Positions 1 to 12,432 are shown, counted from the first letter of the stretch. The stretch is DNA of 64,000 bases from Cocos nucifera (GCA_006176705.1 QRFJ01000054.1:2342945-2406944); one strand, 5' to 3'. Numbers and translations are program-made. The notes: a model not told the origin generated them from the letters alone.

Positions 1-420
1 CCGATCTTGGGTTGCGCCGGTGGATAAGAAAACTCCTATCGATTGATTCTGGATCATGTTGGTAGATTTTGGATGGGATTGTGTCGTGTCCGTGATCGTG
101 GATAGCCCTTAGGCTGTGCCGTATCTGGGGCCATGGACAGCCCTTAGGCCATGTTGATCGATAAGAAAATCTCTGTCGGTGGATTCTAGGTCGTGCCATA
201 TCGGTAGCCTTGTGCCGTGTCGTATCGACGATCATAGACAATCCTTGGATCGTGTTGGTCGATAAGAAAATCAATGCCATCAAATTTTGGACCGTGTCAA
301 CGACCGTAAGCTATGCCAACCGCTAAGAGAACCCTCACCTCCACCGATGGATCCGGGCCATACCCACAGTCGTAGGTCATGTTGGCCGCTAAGAGAATCC
401 TCGACTACTAATAAAAAGTA
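1..420. repeat. Degenerate GC-rich tandem repeat
   Basis: The phrase GATAAGAAAAT or CTAAGAGAA follows GTTGGTC-, GTTGATC- or GCCAACC-like words and recurs near 24, 160, 265, 325 and 390. Words such as GTGCCGTATC and GACAGCCCTTAGG recur between them. The unit is about 60-120 bp and badly decayed, and there is no reading frame. It could be a satellite remnant, an LTR internal array, or the 5' subterminal array of the CACTA element that follows. The sequence does not settle which. Confidence 0.5.
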
Positions 421-1059
421 AAATTATTTGTTGCTCATCCTTAATTATTTATGGATGTAATTCAGGCTATAGAATTTATTGCATAACATTTTTTAGGTGT
501 TTATATCTTATTGCTTTTGTTTATTACATTGCATAATGATAGACCCATCAATTAATTAGTATACATAATCTCCAGCATCCATACATTTATATGTAATTGT
601 ACGGATAGGAAAATTATGTACAATAATTAATTGATTGTCTAATTTGGATAGTTTTAAAATTACAAATAATTTTATAGATAATTACAGTAATCAAACGGTA
701 TGCTAAAAATTTTAAATAAAATTTTAGATAATATTTTTTTTTGCTCTTCCTATATTGAAGAACTAAGAAAAAATATTATCAAAATTTTATTCGATCTCTA
801 TTGCATATCATTTGATTACTGTAATAAACCTATAGAATTAATACAATTTCTGAATGGGATAGGACCTATCTTTACCTATTAGTTGATGATAGAATGTATT
901 TATTGAATATTTAAAAATAATATTTAATGTGAGTTGCACACATGATATTTATTTCGATACCTGTGTATTTTTTGTTTATAATGCATATTTGTTTATAATG
1001 TATTAGTATACAATATAAGTTTCACGCATGATTTAATTATGGTATCATCAATTTTTATA
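421..1059. other. AT-rich stretch without a recognisable gene
   Basis: AT-rich DNA with only a 60-codon open frame that resembles nothing I recognise. It lies between the tandem repeat and the first CACTA transposase remnant, so it may be the 5' part of that transposon. No copy of the terminal repeat seen at 6799-6816 was found here. Confidence 0.4.
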
Positions 1060-4000
1060 ATAGATAAAGAGTGGATAAAGTTTAGTAGGCTCTCATCAGA
1101 ATATAAGATTGAACTTTAAAATTTTTTTGATTTTATTATAAAAAAATTTTGGGATCACGGACATACAATATCCTTATAAAAAATATATGGGTGGACCGTG
1201 GCTACCTCGTCAAGATGTAAATAATCACTTCACTATTTATGATTTTAAATCTGATTATGAAATTTATAGGGATCAACATGATGAGGGTAGGCCGCAAGAA
1301 GGCGATCAACATAATGGAAGAGTGGAATAAATGATTCATGATATTTTTTCATTTATTGGCTATAATGATGGTGCATCTATGTCGATGCCTGATCCTATGA
1401 TTAGTGGAATGATAAATAGTGAGGATGTGGAGAAGGTCCGTAAGTTGATGGAGGATGCTAATATTTTGTTGTATCCTGAGTGTGAAAAGATGGCGAAGTT
1501 TGAGTTCTTAATCCGATTGTACCATATGAAATACTCTAATGGATTCAGTAATAATGGAGTGAACTGTATACTAGAGTTTTTTGGAGACATTCTTTCGAAC
1601 AATGCATAAATTTTGAAGAATAATTATAAGGCATCAAAGATTATTGAATAATTGGACTTTACTTATATCAAGATACATGCATGTCCTAATAATTGCATGC
1701 TCTACTAAAAGAGGGATGCCAATCAAAATGAGTGCATGAGGAGTGGTGTATCAAGATGGAAAGAGAATAAAGATGGCACATCAATCCGTGTACCTTAAAA
1801 GTTAATGTGATACTTTTTTTTTGATTTTGAGACTATAAAAGTTATTTATATCAGTAAGAACATCGAAGAACATGAGATGGCATGAAAAGAACTGAACAAA
1901 AGATGATACATTGAGGCATCCAGCCGATGGAGAGGCATAGTAGAAGTTTAATAAAATACATCCTGATTTTGGATAAAAAATACGTAATATGAGGTTGGAC
2001 TTATCATACGACGATTTCAACCTATTCAAGCATATGAATACCATCCACAGTATATGACCAATGTTTATTTATGTTTACAACTTCTCATCGTGGATGTGTA
2101 TGAAAATTTTTTTTGCTTTTATGACAGTGCTCATCCCTGACCAATGAAGGTAGGTAATGATATTGATGTCTATTTACAGCCTCTTATTACCGAGCTGAAA
2201 TAGTTGTGGAGCATTCAAGATGTTCTAACTTTTGTTGCTTTGCTGAATGAGTTATTCTTCATGCGTACAGTGCTTTTGTGGATAATAAACAACTTTCCAG
2301 CATATGTCTTAATATCGGATTGGAGCACGAAAGGTAAGCTAGCATGTCCGATTTATAAAAAAATATCCGATCTAGAAGGTTGACACATCGAAGGAGCTTT
2401 AGCTATATGGGGCATCGACATTTTCTTCATCAAAATCATTCATACAGAAGGGATGCACTCTCCTTCGATGGCACTATTGAAGAAGATGAGATACTTAACC
2501 AGATGTCTGAGAGTGAGGTACTGAGAGAGTTGGATGGTCTCGATATTGAATTTGAAAAAGATGATCCGATTGATGGTATGAAGAGGAAGCATCGATCAAA
2601 GAAAGATGACACACACTTTAATTGGATGAAAAAGAGCATCTTCTTTGACTTGATATATTGAAAGACAAACTTATTGCGCCACTACTTAGATGTAATGCAT
2701 ATTGAAAAGAATGTGTGCGAGCATGTATTGGCAACAATCTTGAATATCAAAGATAAGATTAAGGATGACTTGAATTCTCGATTTGACTTGAAAGAATGGG
2801 ATATTAGAAAATCACTCTATCCAAATTCGGTAGGAAGAGAATAGTAGAGGCTCCCTCATGCATGCTATGTTATAAATGCCTCCTAATGGTTCACATTTCT
2901 TCATATGTTGGAGAACATAAAGATCCCAGATCGATACTCAAGCAACATATTAAAGTGTGTGAATAGTAAGGATGTCAAACTTGGGGGATTGAAGACTTAT
3001 GATTATCATGTGCTGATGCAAGAATTGATCCTCATAGCTATTCACCGTGTGTTGTCAAAAAATATCAGAATGATTGTTATTCGTCTTTACAACTTTTACA
3101 AAGATATTTGTGCAAAAAGGTTGCTTAAGAAAGACGTAAAAAAAATGAAGGCAAGGATGGTGACTATATTATATGATCTGGAGAAGATATTTTTATCATT
3201 ATTTTTCATGGTTATGATGCATCTCACCATGAGAAGTTACACTTGGAGCCCTAGTGTTCTATCGATGGATGTATCCTACTGAAAGGAATATTCAAACTCT
3301 AAAATCTTATGTAAGAAATATAAATCATCCAGAGGGATCCATAGCAGAAGGTTATTTGGATCAAGAGTGTATGAAATTTTATATCATGTATTTCAACAAG
3401 CTCGAAACATGTCATAATCAATCAATGAGAAATCGGGATGATCGATATGAGCCAATTGAGTCTGCATTTGAGTTCATTCCACAGCTAGATAGACTTTTCA
3501 CTTCATACCGTCTTACTGATTTGAGCATTGAGGAAAGGGATAAGGCACACCGCTACGTGCTCTTCAATTATGATATCATTGATCCATATATAAGGTGAGT
3601 CACGTAGCCTTATTTATTTCATAATAATTAAAAAAATATTCAATAATATCTAAATTTATTCTTTGTACATGCAGCAAATACAAGAAGGTCAAAAAAATAA
3701 AATACAGTGCTCTAAGTATGTGGAAGAAAAAAAATGCACAGTAAAAAATTTTCTAAATAGTTCAAAGATTATATAAGCGATTATATATTCTTATCTTGTG
3801 CAACTTATTTGAACATGTTTACTAATTAGGTGTCATCTCTTTAATTAGATCTGAAGATTATCATTTGGTGATGTGTCCTGAAGTACATGCTCTTTCAATG
3901 AGCCCTAATCATACCTTGCGTGAGTATAAACAGCTCATCATTAATGGCTACAAGTTTAATATTCACAGTAGGTTCATAAATATAGCAACATAAAATAGTA

Positions 4001-4400
4001 GCATGATATTAAGCACCACCACTGAATATTATGCTAGCTTGAGAAATTCACAGCCTCGTATGAAGGATTTGAACTATTATGGCATAGTGGGGAAGTTAGT
4101 CATCTTGGACTACATTCTAAAGAAAAAATTACGTTGATGAGTGCGATTGGTTTGACACCTTGTTGTAGTCAGGGATGAAGAATGATGAGTATAGTTTTAC
4201 TCTCATTAACATGCAACGCCATCTCCGCATTGAAGAATCATATATACTTGCCTCCAAAGTTAGTCAAGTCTTCTACGTTAGTGATCCCTTGGAGCCTCAA
4301 TGGGGTGTTGTTGTAAGGATGGTATCTAGGCATATCTTTGATGATACCGAAGTTGATGATGATGTTGGACTATGCATGCAAAGTGCTCCTCTAGGATAAA
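1060..4400 (+). pseudogene. TNP2-like CACTA transposase remnant (Transposase_21, DUF4218, DUF4216-like parts)
   Basis: Broken pieces follow the order of the TNP2 family. Around 1640-1815 is the conserved stretch resembling KIHACPNNCMLYYK and SRWK. Around 1900-2045 is LRHPADGEA and then DDFNLFKHMNT, the hallmark TNP2 segment. Around 2170-2370 come YLQPLI and WSTKGKLACP, and around 2690-2830 DVMHIEKNVCEH. From 2905 to 3598 runs the DUF4218-like part, with YDYHVLMQELI, RWMYPTERNIQTLKSYVRN and PEGSIAEGYL. From about 3850 to 4400 runs the C-terminal part ending in SQVFYVSDPLEPQWGVV. Stops and frame changes occur throughout, so no transposase can be made. The changes at 3590-3680 could include an old intron. 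Confidence 0.85.
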
Positions 4401-4900
4401 ACTTATCTGGTACTATCGAGATCCCAGATATATTTATCAGGAGTGATGGTGATGTCCATATTGTAGATGCCACTAGGCGATGACTTCAACATTTTGGTAT
4501 AAATATTAGAGTCATTTATTGATGCTATACTAATATTATTATTCAACATGTTATATTGGTTATTATTCATTAACATTGCAGATCACGATGGTAATGAAAT
4601 ACCATCTAGCTTTCACCCCCATCCCTTGATGAGTTACGTGGAGCTCGACATCTAAGGAGCAGTCGGAGCATACTCCATCTACCTCCGCATCGGCTGCTCA
4701 GGGACCATCGACATCTACTCCACCATCAGTATCTACTCCACCGGCATCTGAGCCTTCACCATCAGCCACATCTCCGATACATGCTTCGACACCGACATCT
4801 GAGTGTACATTTTTATTATGTTATTTATTTATTTATATAATATTTATATACTTATATATTTACATAACATATTTTTATTGTAGATGCATCATTCAGTAGA
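4401..4900 (+). other. Spacer between the two CACTA gene remnants
   Basis: It contains a Pro/Ser/Thr-rich, repetitive coding-like stretch (about 4620-4800, with ACATCTACTCCACC repeats). This resembles the low-complexity N-terminal region that often precedes the second CACTA gene. AT-rich DNA follows. No intact frame. Confidence 0.4.
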
Positions 4901-6343
4901 ATATTTCATGATTCCACATGCATGCCGCATATGTGGAACTGCCTGTATCAGGTGATGGTGCAGTATGATGCGGAGGAAAGGCCAGTAGGAAAGACTGCAT
5001 GGGAGATGCATTTTTTTATCGAAGTGCTTGTGAGGTGGTCAGACATCATTCCAGTATTGCCCATAGACTGGCGATTGATGGATGCTGATGTCAGGGACTG
5101 AGTGTGAAAGAAAATATGGATAAATATATCTTAATTATATTTATGCATTTGATATGTTTACATTTTGTTTGATAAGAATAATTTGGTAACCGATTTTTGA
5201 TAACTTTGTGCAAAAAAAGTATGACTTTCCAAATTACGAGAGGGCTCGAGATGCCTGATTGAAGAAGATTGGAGAGTTGTACTGGGACTACAAGGTCAAG
5301 CTCTATAGAGAATAGTTCAAGCACCGATGAGATACTCCGAAGAAGTTTGTTCCTTAGATATAAGACTGTCCCTTGGGTCAATGGGAGGAGATGGTTAGAT
5401 ATTGAAGGAGCTAGGAGTTCGAGGTAAAATTTCTAACTTTTAAATTTTTAATATACTTAAAATTATTTAAATATTTTTTAAATATTTATAATTTATTTGA
5501 ATACTTATTAGGCTATCTCTCATCAGAATCGAAAGAATCGGACAGCCCAGGAGTACACATACACTCTAGGCCGTGAGTTTATGGCCAATCATGTGCATAG
5601 AGAGATAATAAATTTTGAATCTTACTAGATAAATTAAATTAATATTTTTTTTTATATTTTTAATAAATTGATTCATTATTATAGCTGATGAAAGATGGAG
5701 TGATTTTCAATCATAGCAAGATCTTCCAATTCAGCCATACGGACAAGAAGGATAGATTGATGAATGCCATGATCGAAAGAATTTTATAAATAATAAATAT
5801 ATTAGTATATATAATCAGTATTATAGTATTTCTTATAAAATTTTATTTGAATTTATAATTATAGGAGTAGTTAAATGCTCTCGCTCGCGAGGGTTTGATA
5901 CCTCTAGCTCCCATGATCATCTATCTTAAGTCTTAGGGCCTAAGCACTCTAGGAGGATCCGATGCAGGTCTGGACATATGCCAATGAGCTATTAGTTTAA
6001 GATGAGCATCTCTTCATATTCTTCTGGTGTTGTTAGTCAAGAGCAGCTTGAGGAGGCATTGGTGCAGGCAGCTCAGGCTATGGCGTGGGCAGATCAAGCT
6101 ACAACGTGGGCTGCTCACACGGAAGAGCATACATCTCATCTAAAGGACATCTTGAGCGCTATGGTGATGAGGCTCAACACACGTTTTAAAGCTGACTTCA
6201 TGGATCTTGAGGATATGTTGGCCAACTTTTTAGCTCCAGCTCCTATAGCTCCAGCCCCTCCAACTCTGGCTCCAGCTCTATCTCCTCCAGCTGGTGCTCC
6301 ATCTTTCAATGATGATAACGATATAGATTTTGGAGACTTTTGA
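4900..6343 (+). pseudogene. Transposase_24-like second CACTA gene remnant
   Basis: Translated pieces match the plant Transposase_24 (Ptta/En/Spm) pattern. A WDYKVKLYRE-like stretch lies near 5280, QWEEMVRY near 5380, and NRKNRTAQEYTYTLG near 5530-5575, which corresponds to the family's conserved N-R-x-K segment. The last part, 6002-6343, is open for 113 codons. It is Ala/Gln-rich and helical, then Pro/Ala-rich, then acidic, and fits the coiled-coil tail of these proteins. AT-rich intervals at 5420-5510, 5630-5680 and 5790-5860 look like introns. Internal stops make the gene dead. Confidence 0.7.
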
Positions 6344-6529
6344 TCTATTTTTTTAAAAAATATTATAATAAATTTTATTCAATAATAAAATTTAAGTATT
6401 TTAAAAATATTCTTATATTTGTAATATTATTTTATATTTTTCTTATGTTATATAATCTCTACATTTATTAGATAGAATATATAAAAAATAAAAAATTAAT
6501 ATTTTTTTATTATTCAAAAGCTATAGCAA

Positions 6530-6816
6530 TAGTTATAAAATTACTACCGTAAGTTCATGCCAACCACTACCATAAGTTACATGTCAACCACTGCTAGCGG
6601 TTAGAAAACCTCTGCCATAGCCCAACCTATGGCAACGATTTAGAAACTACTATCATAGGCTGTATATGGCAGTGATTTGTATAACTACTGCCATAGATCT
6701 ACGATAATGACTGTAGTGATAGTGGTTAGCTAACCATTATCATAGCCTATGGCAGCAATTTTTTAGGCTACAACAACAGTTACAAACCACTGCCATAGCC
6801 ATGTACTGTAGTAGTG
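6530..6816. repeat. CACTA 3' subterminal repeats and terminal inverted repeat
   Basis: The 9-mer CTGCCATAG or its complement CTATGGCAG, with close variants, occurs about eight times in both orientations. Examples are near 6611, 6630, 6670, 6688, 6741 and 6790. Such short subterminal motifs are the transposase-binding sites of CACTA elements. The array ends at the terminal repeat 6799-6816 (minus strand CACTACTACAG...). Confidence 0.8.
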
Positions 6817-7097
6817 TTGAGTGGTTGAACTACAATGAGAACTTTTTAAAACTCACAAGTTGGACTACATAGAATTTTTGAATGAATGTTGATGTTTCTC
6901 TCTTTTTTCTATTTATTTTTTATATTTCTTTGCTTTAATATGGTCTTAGGAGTCTTCTGATTCAAGTTAGGAATACCTAATTAAAATGGGTTTGTAGCCA
7001 TTGGAATACTAGAAAAAGCTATTTAGAGCATTCTAAACAAAATCTGGGCAGTTCTGAAAATTATCTATTAGAGCTATCAAAAGCTCAGGAGTTGACT
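6817..7097. other. Flank between the CACTA element and copia element D
   Basis: Unique-looking AT-rich sequence without a gene. It ends in AGGAGTTGACT directly before D's LTR. Similar GAGTCGACTC words occur just after D's 3' LTR (46740-47110), so D may have landed inside that repeat. Confidence 0.4.
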
Positions 7098-8644
7098 TAT
7101 TGGGAATTATGTTCCAAAGTTAATCATCAGCCTATTGATGATTGAGCTATTTTATAATTATAATTAATTTATTAATTAATAAAAATATTTTGGCATCTTT
7201 TTCATCATAAGTTTACATCTTCTAATAAACTCCATTATTATGATGAAGTCCTTAGAACTATTTAGTTTTGATAAAAAGAGAATTTATCGATTAATCCTTA
7301 AATGGGTTCACGATCAAATGATAGACTGTTAATTAGGACAACAGCATCTATTGAGCATAGGTCGCTATATGCCATATAGATTGGTTGTCCTCTTAACCAA
7401 AGAGTATGGAGACACTGGTATGGTATACAGGTGAGATATATGAGTACATCATCATTGAATGTGACCAACTTTAGAGCATTCTACTATCAAAAATATCTCT
7501 GATGGAATATAGGTATAAGTATCCCTTAGACCTGAGATCACCTCAGTGACTTGCAAGCAACTCACTGTGCTTTAGTATCGGACTAACTAAATTTAATTCA
7601 GTAATGGAAGACTTCTAGGCACAGTCAAGTACTTACGAAGTCGGAGTGTGATCAAGATGAAATTGACCACTCCAAGAGTTAGAGAAGAATGTATTACTAT
7701 ATTTCAATATAGCAAAACCTTGGTCAGGGTAATCCATCAGACGAATTTGATATTTTAAAATATAATATGGACAACCTGATCAGAGTTGATAGTTAAACTC
7801 TAAGGTATCCTATGAGTATTATGGTCAAGGGGATGAATTATATGAAAACTATATTCGCATGGATTCTAAGGATGGTGTTCTACACCTTCGATCTATCCGA
7901 CCGTCGGATATCATTGCTAGATGGTCACTTTGATTCGTATAAAAATTTATTCATGTACTACTGACTTAGGTTTGGATCTATGAGGTCACACAAATTAGAG
8001 CTTAAGATCTAATCAGATGGTTGATCAACGATTAAAAATCATTCTAGGATTAAACAATCAATACAATTAATATTTAACCTAGTACAAGTATTGCAGGAGG
8101 ATCGATTAACAATTGGATTGCTAATTGACTTAATTTGATTAAGCCAATAGGCTGAGATTAAGTTTAATTAAATATGATTTAATTAGATTTGGTTTGGACT
8201 TGATTGGATCAAGTTCAATTAGTTTATTGGATAAGTCAAGTGCAAGAAAAAACTAGTCCTAGTCTAACTAGGACTCAAATTAACCTAATTCTTTAATTTA
8301 ATTAAAAAATAAATTAGAATTAAATCTAATTAAATCTAATTTAATTAAGTTTTTAAATAGATTAGAATCTTATTTAATTGAGTTGATTTAATTTTAATTT
8401 TATTTGATTAAAAGATCTTATTTGACCAAGTCAAAATAGGAGTCCTAGTGTGATAAGGACTCCCAATCAGTTTTGCCACTTAATCCTCATGCCCCATGCC
8501 CTTTTTGTTTTGTTTCTTATATGAAAATTCTCCACTCCCATGGCTTCTCACATTATTTTTCTTTCTTTTTTTTCTCATAAGGCAATTTATTGAAAGACCA
8601 AGTCAAAAAAGGAGTTAGTTTTGCTTAGGATTCTATGAGATAGA
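7098..8644 (+). repeat. D 5' LTR, left part
   Basis: It begins TATTGGGAATTATG, matching TGTTGAAAATTATG at the start of D's 3' LTR (44277), with TG mutated to TA. It follows the 3' LTR colinearly up to TTCTATGAGATAGA, where element C is inserted. The last five bases, ATAGA (8640-8644), are C's target duplication. Confidence 0.88.
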
Positions 8645-9686
8645 TGAAGAAAACAGTGCAGAATTTGCCATGCTACTTTTAAAAAATATTTTAAAAATAG
8701 CAATGATGTAGTAAAAATTAATTAATCTAATTAATTATCTACTGATCATATTAAATTATTTAATCCTACACATTAAGATCTAAACATAATATGCATGCAT
8801 ACATCAATAGATCTGAAAATAAAACTATGTAATAAACTATGTATTACATCTATGTAATATCTTTTCATGGATAGTCGATCATCATAATCTGAGTCTATCA
8901 AATAATGCTCTGATATCATGTCACAACCATACACATGTTCGGCCTCTACGGTTAGTTCACACGGAGCTCTTGATCCCAATTAGCCCCACTAGAGTGCTAG
9001 CTTCTCATCGGAGCCTTCGATGGCTGATCATGATTGATCCAATCGATCATATACTTTTTGATTTCTCAGATATTATAAAAAATTTGAACATAAATATTGA
9101 AGGATGATGAAGATGTGTTTCAAATTTGATGGCGATCTGATGCTCACAGTACTCGATCTCTCCACCTGAACCTAGATTCCCAAATCTAGGATTTTACTCA
9201 GCCTAAAAACCCTGATACACTAAAAATCCTATCGTGCCATCTCTGTGTAGAGTTTTTTTATGAAAAAAGTTTTTATGGAAAGATAACTTTTAGATTTATA
9301 ATTTTTATTTAGATTATATCTAAAAATAAGATATCTTTAGAGATAAAAATTATAAGAGAAGAGAGGTATAAAGAAAAAGAAAAGTGCTGTAGAATCTTGT
9401 TCACCTTTACTCTAAAATTTTTTTCACCTAGAACTAATGCCCAAATATTCTAAAATTTTTACCACGTAATGCTAACCCCTTCTCCTACATGCAAAAAAAT
9501 TCTCATAATTTATTAACATGAATATCATAAGAAATTTATATAAAAAATAATAAGGATCGAGTGGTTGAGAGGTTTTAACCACTCATTTGATTTCAACAAT
9601 CAAATGAGGCTCTTATCCTTATCCAACGCCCCCTCCCTTATGTTTAACATGCAGAAGGACTCTCCTTCTATGTGTATATTTTTAGT
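8645..9686 (-). repeat. C 3' LTR, truncated
   Basis: It matches 19605-20660 of the C 5' LTR from TGAAGAAAACAG through GGACTCTCCTTCTATGTGTATA. It then stops abruptly near 9686, where RNase H sequence begins. About 1.75 kb of LTR (all of U3), the polypurine tract and the last codons of RNase H are missing, consistent with one internal deletion. Confidence 0.85.
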
Positions 9687-10502
9687 TCTCCTTTTTATCG
9701 ATCTTCTGAAGATCGATGTCACCATGATCCACAATCTCTCGGACAAGATGGTAGCGACGTAGAATATGCTTCGTCCGCTGGTGTGCCTTTGGTTCCTTCG
9801 CCTGAGCAATGGCTCCAGAGCTGTCGCAATAGAGCAGAACTAGACCATCAAGGAAGGATGTTACTCCAAGCTTGGTGATTAATTTTCTTAGCCACATCAT
9901 TTCTTTGGCAGCATCTGATGCAGCGACATACTCCGCCTCACAAACTGAATCGGTCATAGTGTGCTGCTTGAAACTCTTTCAGCAGAGGGCCCCACTATTA
10001 AGGATAAATATGTATTTCGACACACTCTTGCTATCATCATGATTGAACTAAAAATTGGAGTCTATGAATTCCATAAGTTTTAAGTTCGATTCACCATATA
10101 CAAGCCACTGATTCTTAGTATTTCTTAAATACTTCAGGATGATTTTAATAACCTTCCAGTGATTCTCTCCTGGATTAGATTAGTATCTACTCACTACATC
10201 TAGTGAGTATGCCATATCTAATCGCATATATGTCATGACATACATTATAGAACCCACTACTGAAGCATATGGTATTCTATTCATACGCTCTCTGTCTAGA
10301 GGTGTTGTTGGATAATCCCTCTTTGAAAGAAAAATTTCATGGCCTATCGGTAGATAGCCTTTCTTAAAATTTTCTATGCTGAACCATTTCAACACAGTGT
10401 CAATATACGTGGACTGAAATAATCCAAGCAATCTTTCAGATCTATTGCTATAGATCTTCATCCTTAGGATGTAGGAAGCTTCTCCCAGATCTTTCATAGA
10501 GA
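9687..10502 (-). pseudogene. C polyprotein: RT C-terminal part and RNase H
   Basis: The minus-strand frame 10497-10180 starts at the conserved MKDLGEASYIL and contains RIPYASVVGSIMY and SLDVVSRY, the copia RT C-terminal region. Frame 9957-9682 contains the RNase H motifs DSVCEAEYVAASDAAKE, LYCDSSGAIA and HQRTKHILRRYH. Between them lie RT/RNase H linker remnants with stops. The last codons, in KIDKKEN, run into the truncated LTR. The neighbouring upstream RT half lies at 14824-15450 beyond element B. Confidence 0.9.
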
Positions 10503-10507
10503 ACTAT

Positions 10508-11635
10508 TATTGACGCAGAATCTGATCGTCGTCGAAATCAGCTGGAGTAGAGGTGGACAAGATCACCGTCGGGGACCTGCAAAATAAAGTTCCGTCCGGA
10601 GCCGATGGGGGGTGGCTCCGGCAGGACCCTCTGATGATCAAGTCAGCTCTGGCCAAAAGGAATGGAGTGCTCAGGAATGAGTTCATCAGAGCTTAGAGAG
10701 AGAGAGGAGAGCTTAGAGATCAGAGATCCGAGTTAGCATATCTGGAGGGTCCTTTTTATAGCGGAGCTTGATGGTGACAGCTATAGCCGTGTGTTGACGG
10801 GCCGCTCGAGGTTCGACAAAGTCAGTCTCATGGAAAGATGCCGTCTGTAGTGGGTTGATGGTGACAGCCATCACCTCCTGATAGCGGATTGCTGTCGCTT
10901 GCGGTGGATTGATGGTGATGGCTATAGCTGTCTTGGTACTGAGCCCCTCGGGACCGAATGAATGAAGGATTGAAGGGCTTTGACGTGTACCCATTTTGGA
11001 AGAGTTTGGACTCCTGAAGAGGGAGCTTGAAAGAAGTTTGGCTCCCATAGCCATCTGGTTGGAGGTGAGTGGCTAAGGCTCGATCGTCGGAGAGTTCGAT
11101 AGGAGCTCGACCGACCGAGGGGATGTCTGGGAGGGGTTCGGCTAGATGAGCCCGACTCTTGAAGAAGTTCGATCGAAGGATGTCTGGGACGAGTCCAGCT
11201 CCCCGAAGAAGTCCGATCGAAGAGGAAGCTTGGAGGGAGTTCGGCTCTTGTAGATGTCTGGCTGGAGGAGTGCAGCTAAGGCTTAACCGCTGGAAGTTCG
11301 GAAGGAGCTCGATTGCTGAGGAGTCTAGCTGAGGGATGACCACCGAGGAGTTCGCTGAGAAGTTCGGATGAGGGATGACTACTGAGGAGTTCGATCAGCT
11401 GAAGGGACGGCCGCTGAGGAGTTCGGCCGATGGACGACCACTGAGAAGTTCGACCATTGGAAGTCCGAAGGAGCTCAGTCGGCTGAAGGGTTTGGCTAAG
11501 ATTTGACTGCCGAGCAGTTCGACCGGCTGTAAGAGTTCATCCAAGACCCGTCCGTCGAAGCTCTTCCATGGCTACTGGTTGCATTAGGCCGAGCATCAAA
11601 CTAGTCTTCGATAGGAGCGAGGTTTAACCCCAACA
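10508..11635 (-). repeat. B 3' LTR
   Basis: Read on the minus strand it starts TGTTGGGGTTAAACC (11635) and ends near CAGATTCTGCGTCAATA (10508). It aligns with the solo LTR at 58342-59607: the same start (TGTTGGGG), the CAACCAGTAGCC phrase, a TATA-like box (TATAAAAAGG at about 10755), AGCTCTCTC pyrimidine stretches, GAGCACTCCATT, and the GGAGCCACCCCCC and AGGTCCCCGACGG blocks. Its middle (11050-11560) is a decayed array of GAAGTTCGGC-type units about 55-60 bp long. Confidence 0.85.
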
Positions 11636-11660
11636 ATAGCCCCCCCACTCCCGAGTTCGA
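11636..11660 (-). other. B polypurine tract
   Basis: Read on the minus strand, the bases just upstream of the 3' LTR are GGGAGTGGGGGGGCTAT, a purine run at the position where plus-strand synthesis is primed in LTR retrotransposons. Confidence 0.7.
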
Positions 11661-11734
11661 AACTCGAAGGAAGGGAGTGCAAAAAAGGCGACTGCCGAAG
11701 TCTTCTTCTGGGCTCCGTGCTGGTTTAGATCAAA

Positions 11735-12432
11735 GCTCGGAGGAGATCTCATCTCCTGTAGTCGAGTGTACCTCGGGGGAGATCTTATCTCTGACGGTCG
11801 AGGTTGATGTGGGCACTCAGAGGAGATCTTATCTTCTGCAGCCGAGCTTGACCTGGATGCTCGGGGGAGATCTTATCTCCTACAGTTGAGTGTGCCTTAG
11901 GGGAGATCTTATCTCCTGCGGTCGAGGTTGATGCGGGTACTCGGAAGAGATTTTATCTCCTATAGTCAAGTGTGCCTCGAGGGAGATCTTATCTCCGACG
12001 ATCGAGGTTGATGTGGGCATTTAGTGAAGATCTTATCTCCTACAGCTGAGCTTGGCCCGGACGCTCGAGAGAGATCTTATCTCCTACAGCCGAGCTTGCC
12101 TCGGGCGAGATCTTATCTTCTGTGGCCGAGTTTGCCTCGGGAGAGATCTTATCTCCTACGGCCGAGGTTGACCATGGTCGCCTGGGAGAGATCTCATCTC
12201 TAGCCGAGGTCAACTCGATCGCTCGGGAGTGATCTTATCTTTAGTCGAGGCTGTCGCGGTCGCTCGGAAGAGATCTTATCTCTGGTCGAGGTTGGCGCTC
12301 AGGAGAGATCTTATCTCTGGCCGAGGTTGACTCTCGGGAGAGATCTTATCTCTGGTTGAGGTTGGCGCTCGGGAGAGATCTTATCTCTGGCCGAGGTTGA
12401 CTCTCTCGAGAGATCTTATCTCTGGCCGAGGT
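11735..12432. repeat. Array of about 18 units carrying GGAGATCTTATCTCC
   Basis: The core GGAGATCTTATCTCC (arms GGAGAT and ATCTCC around CTT) or close variants such as GAGAGATCTTATCTCTGG recur every 32-48 bases. GTCGAGGTTGA, GCCGAGCTTG and similar words separate them. The spacer shortens toward the right end. The array lies in the internal region of element B, downstream of gag in element sense, where pol would be expected. It contains no convincing reading frame. Confidence 0.85.

Larger units (their letters stand above)
1060..6816 (+). mobile_element. Decayed CACTA (En/Spm) DNA transposon, 3' end intact
   Basis: A TNP2-like transposase remnant (about 1060-4400) is followed by a Transposase_24-like remnant (about 4900-6343), subterminal repeats (about 6530-6800) and a terminus. 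Read on the minus strand from 6816, the terminus begins CACTACTACAGTACATGG, the CACTA signature. The next three bases, TTG at 6817-6819, would be the expected 3-bp target duplication, but the matching 5' end was not found. The left boundary is therefore provisional and may lie outside the window. The two-gene layout is typical of plant CACTA elements. Confidence 0.8.

Noticed and set aside
11735..12432. CRISPR-like array because of short palindromic repeats with spacers
   Set aside because: Spacers are themselves repeated and related to each other, spacing is irregular, and the context is a plant LTR element.
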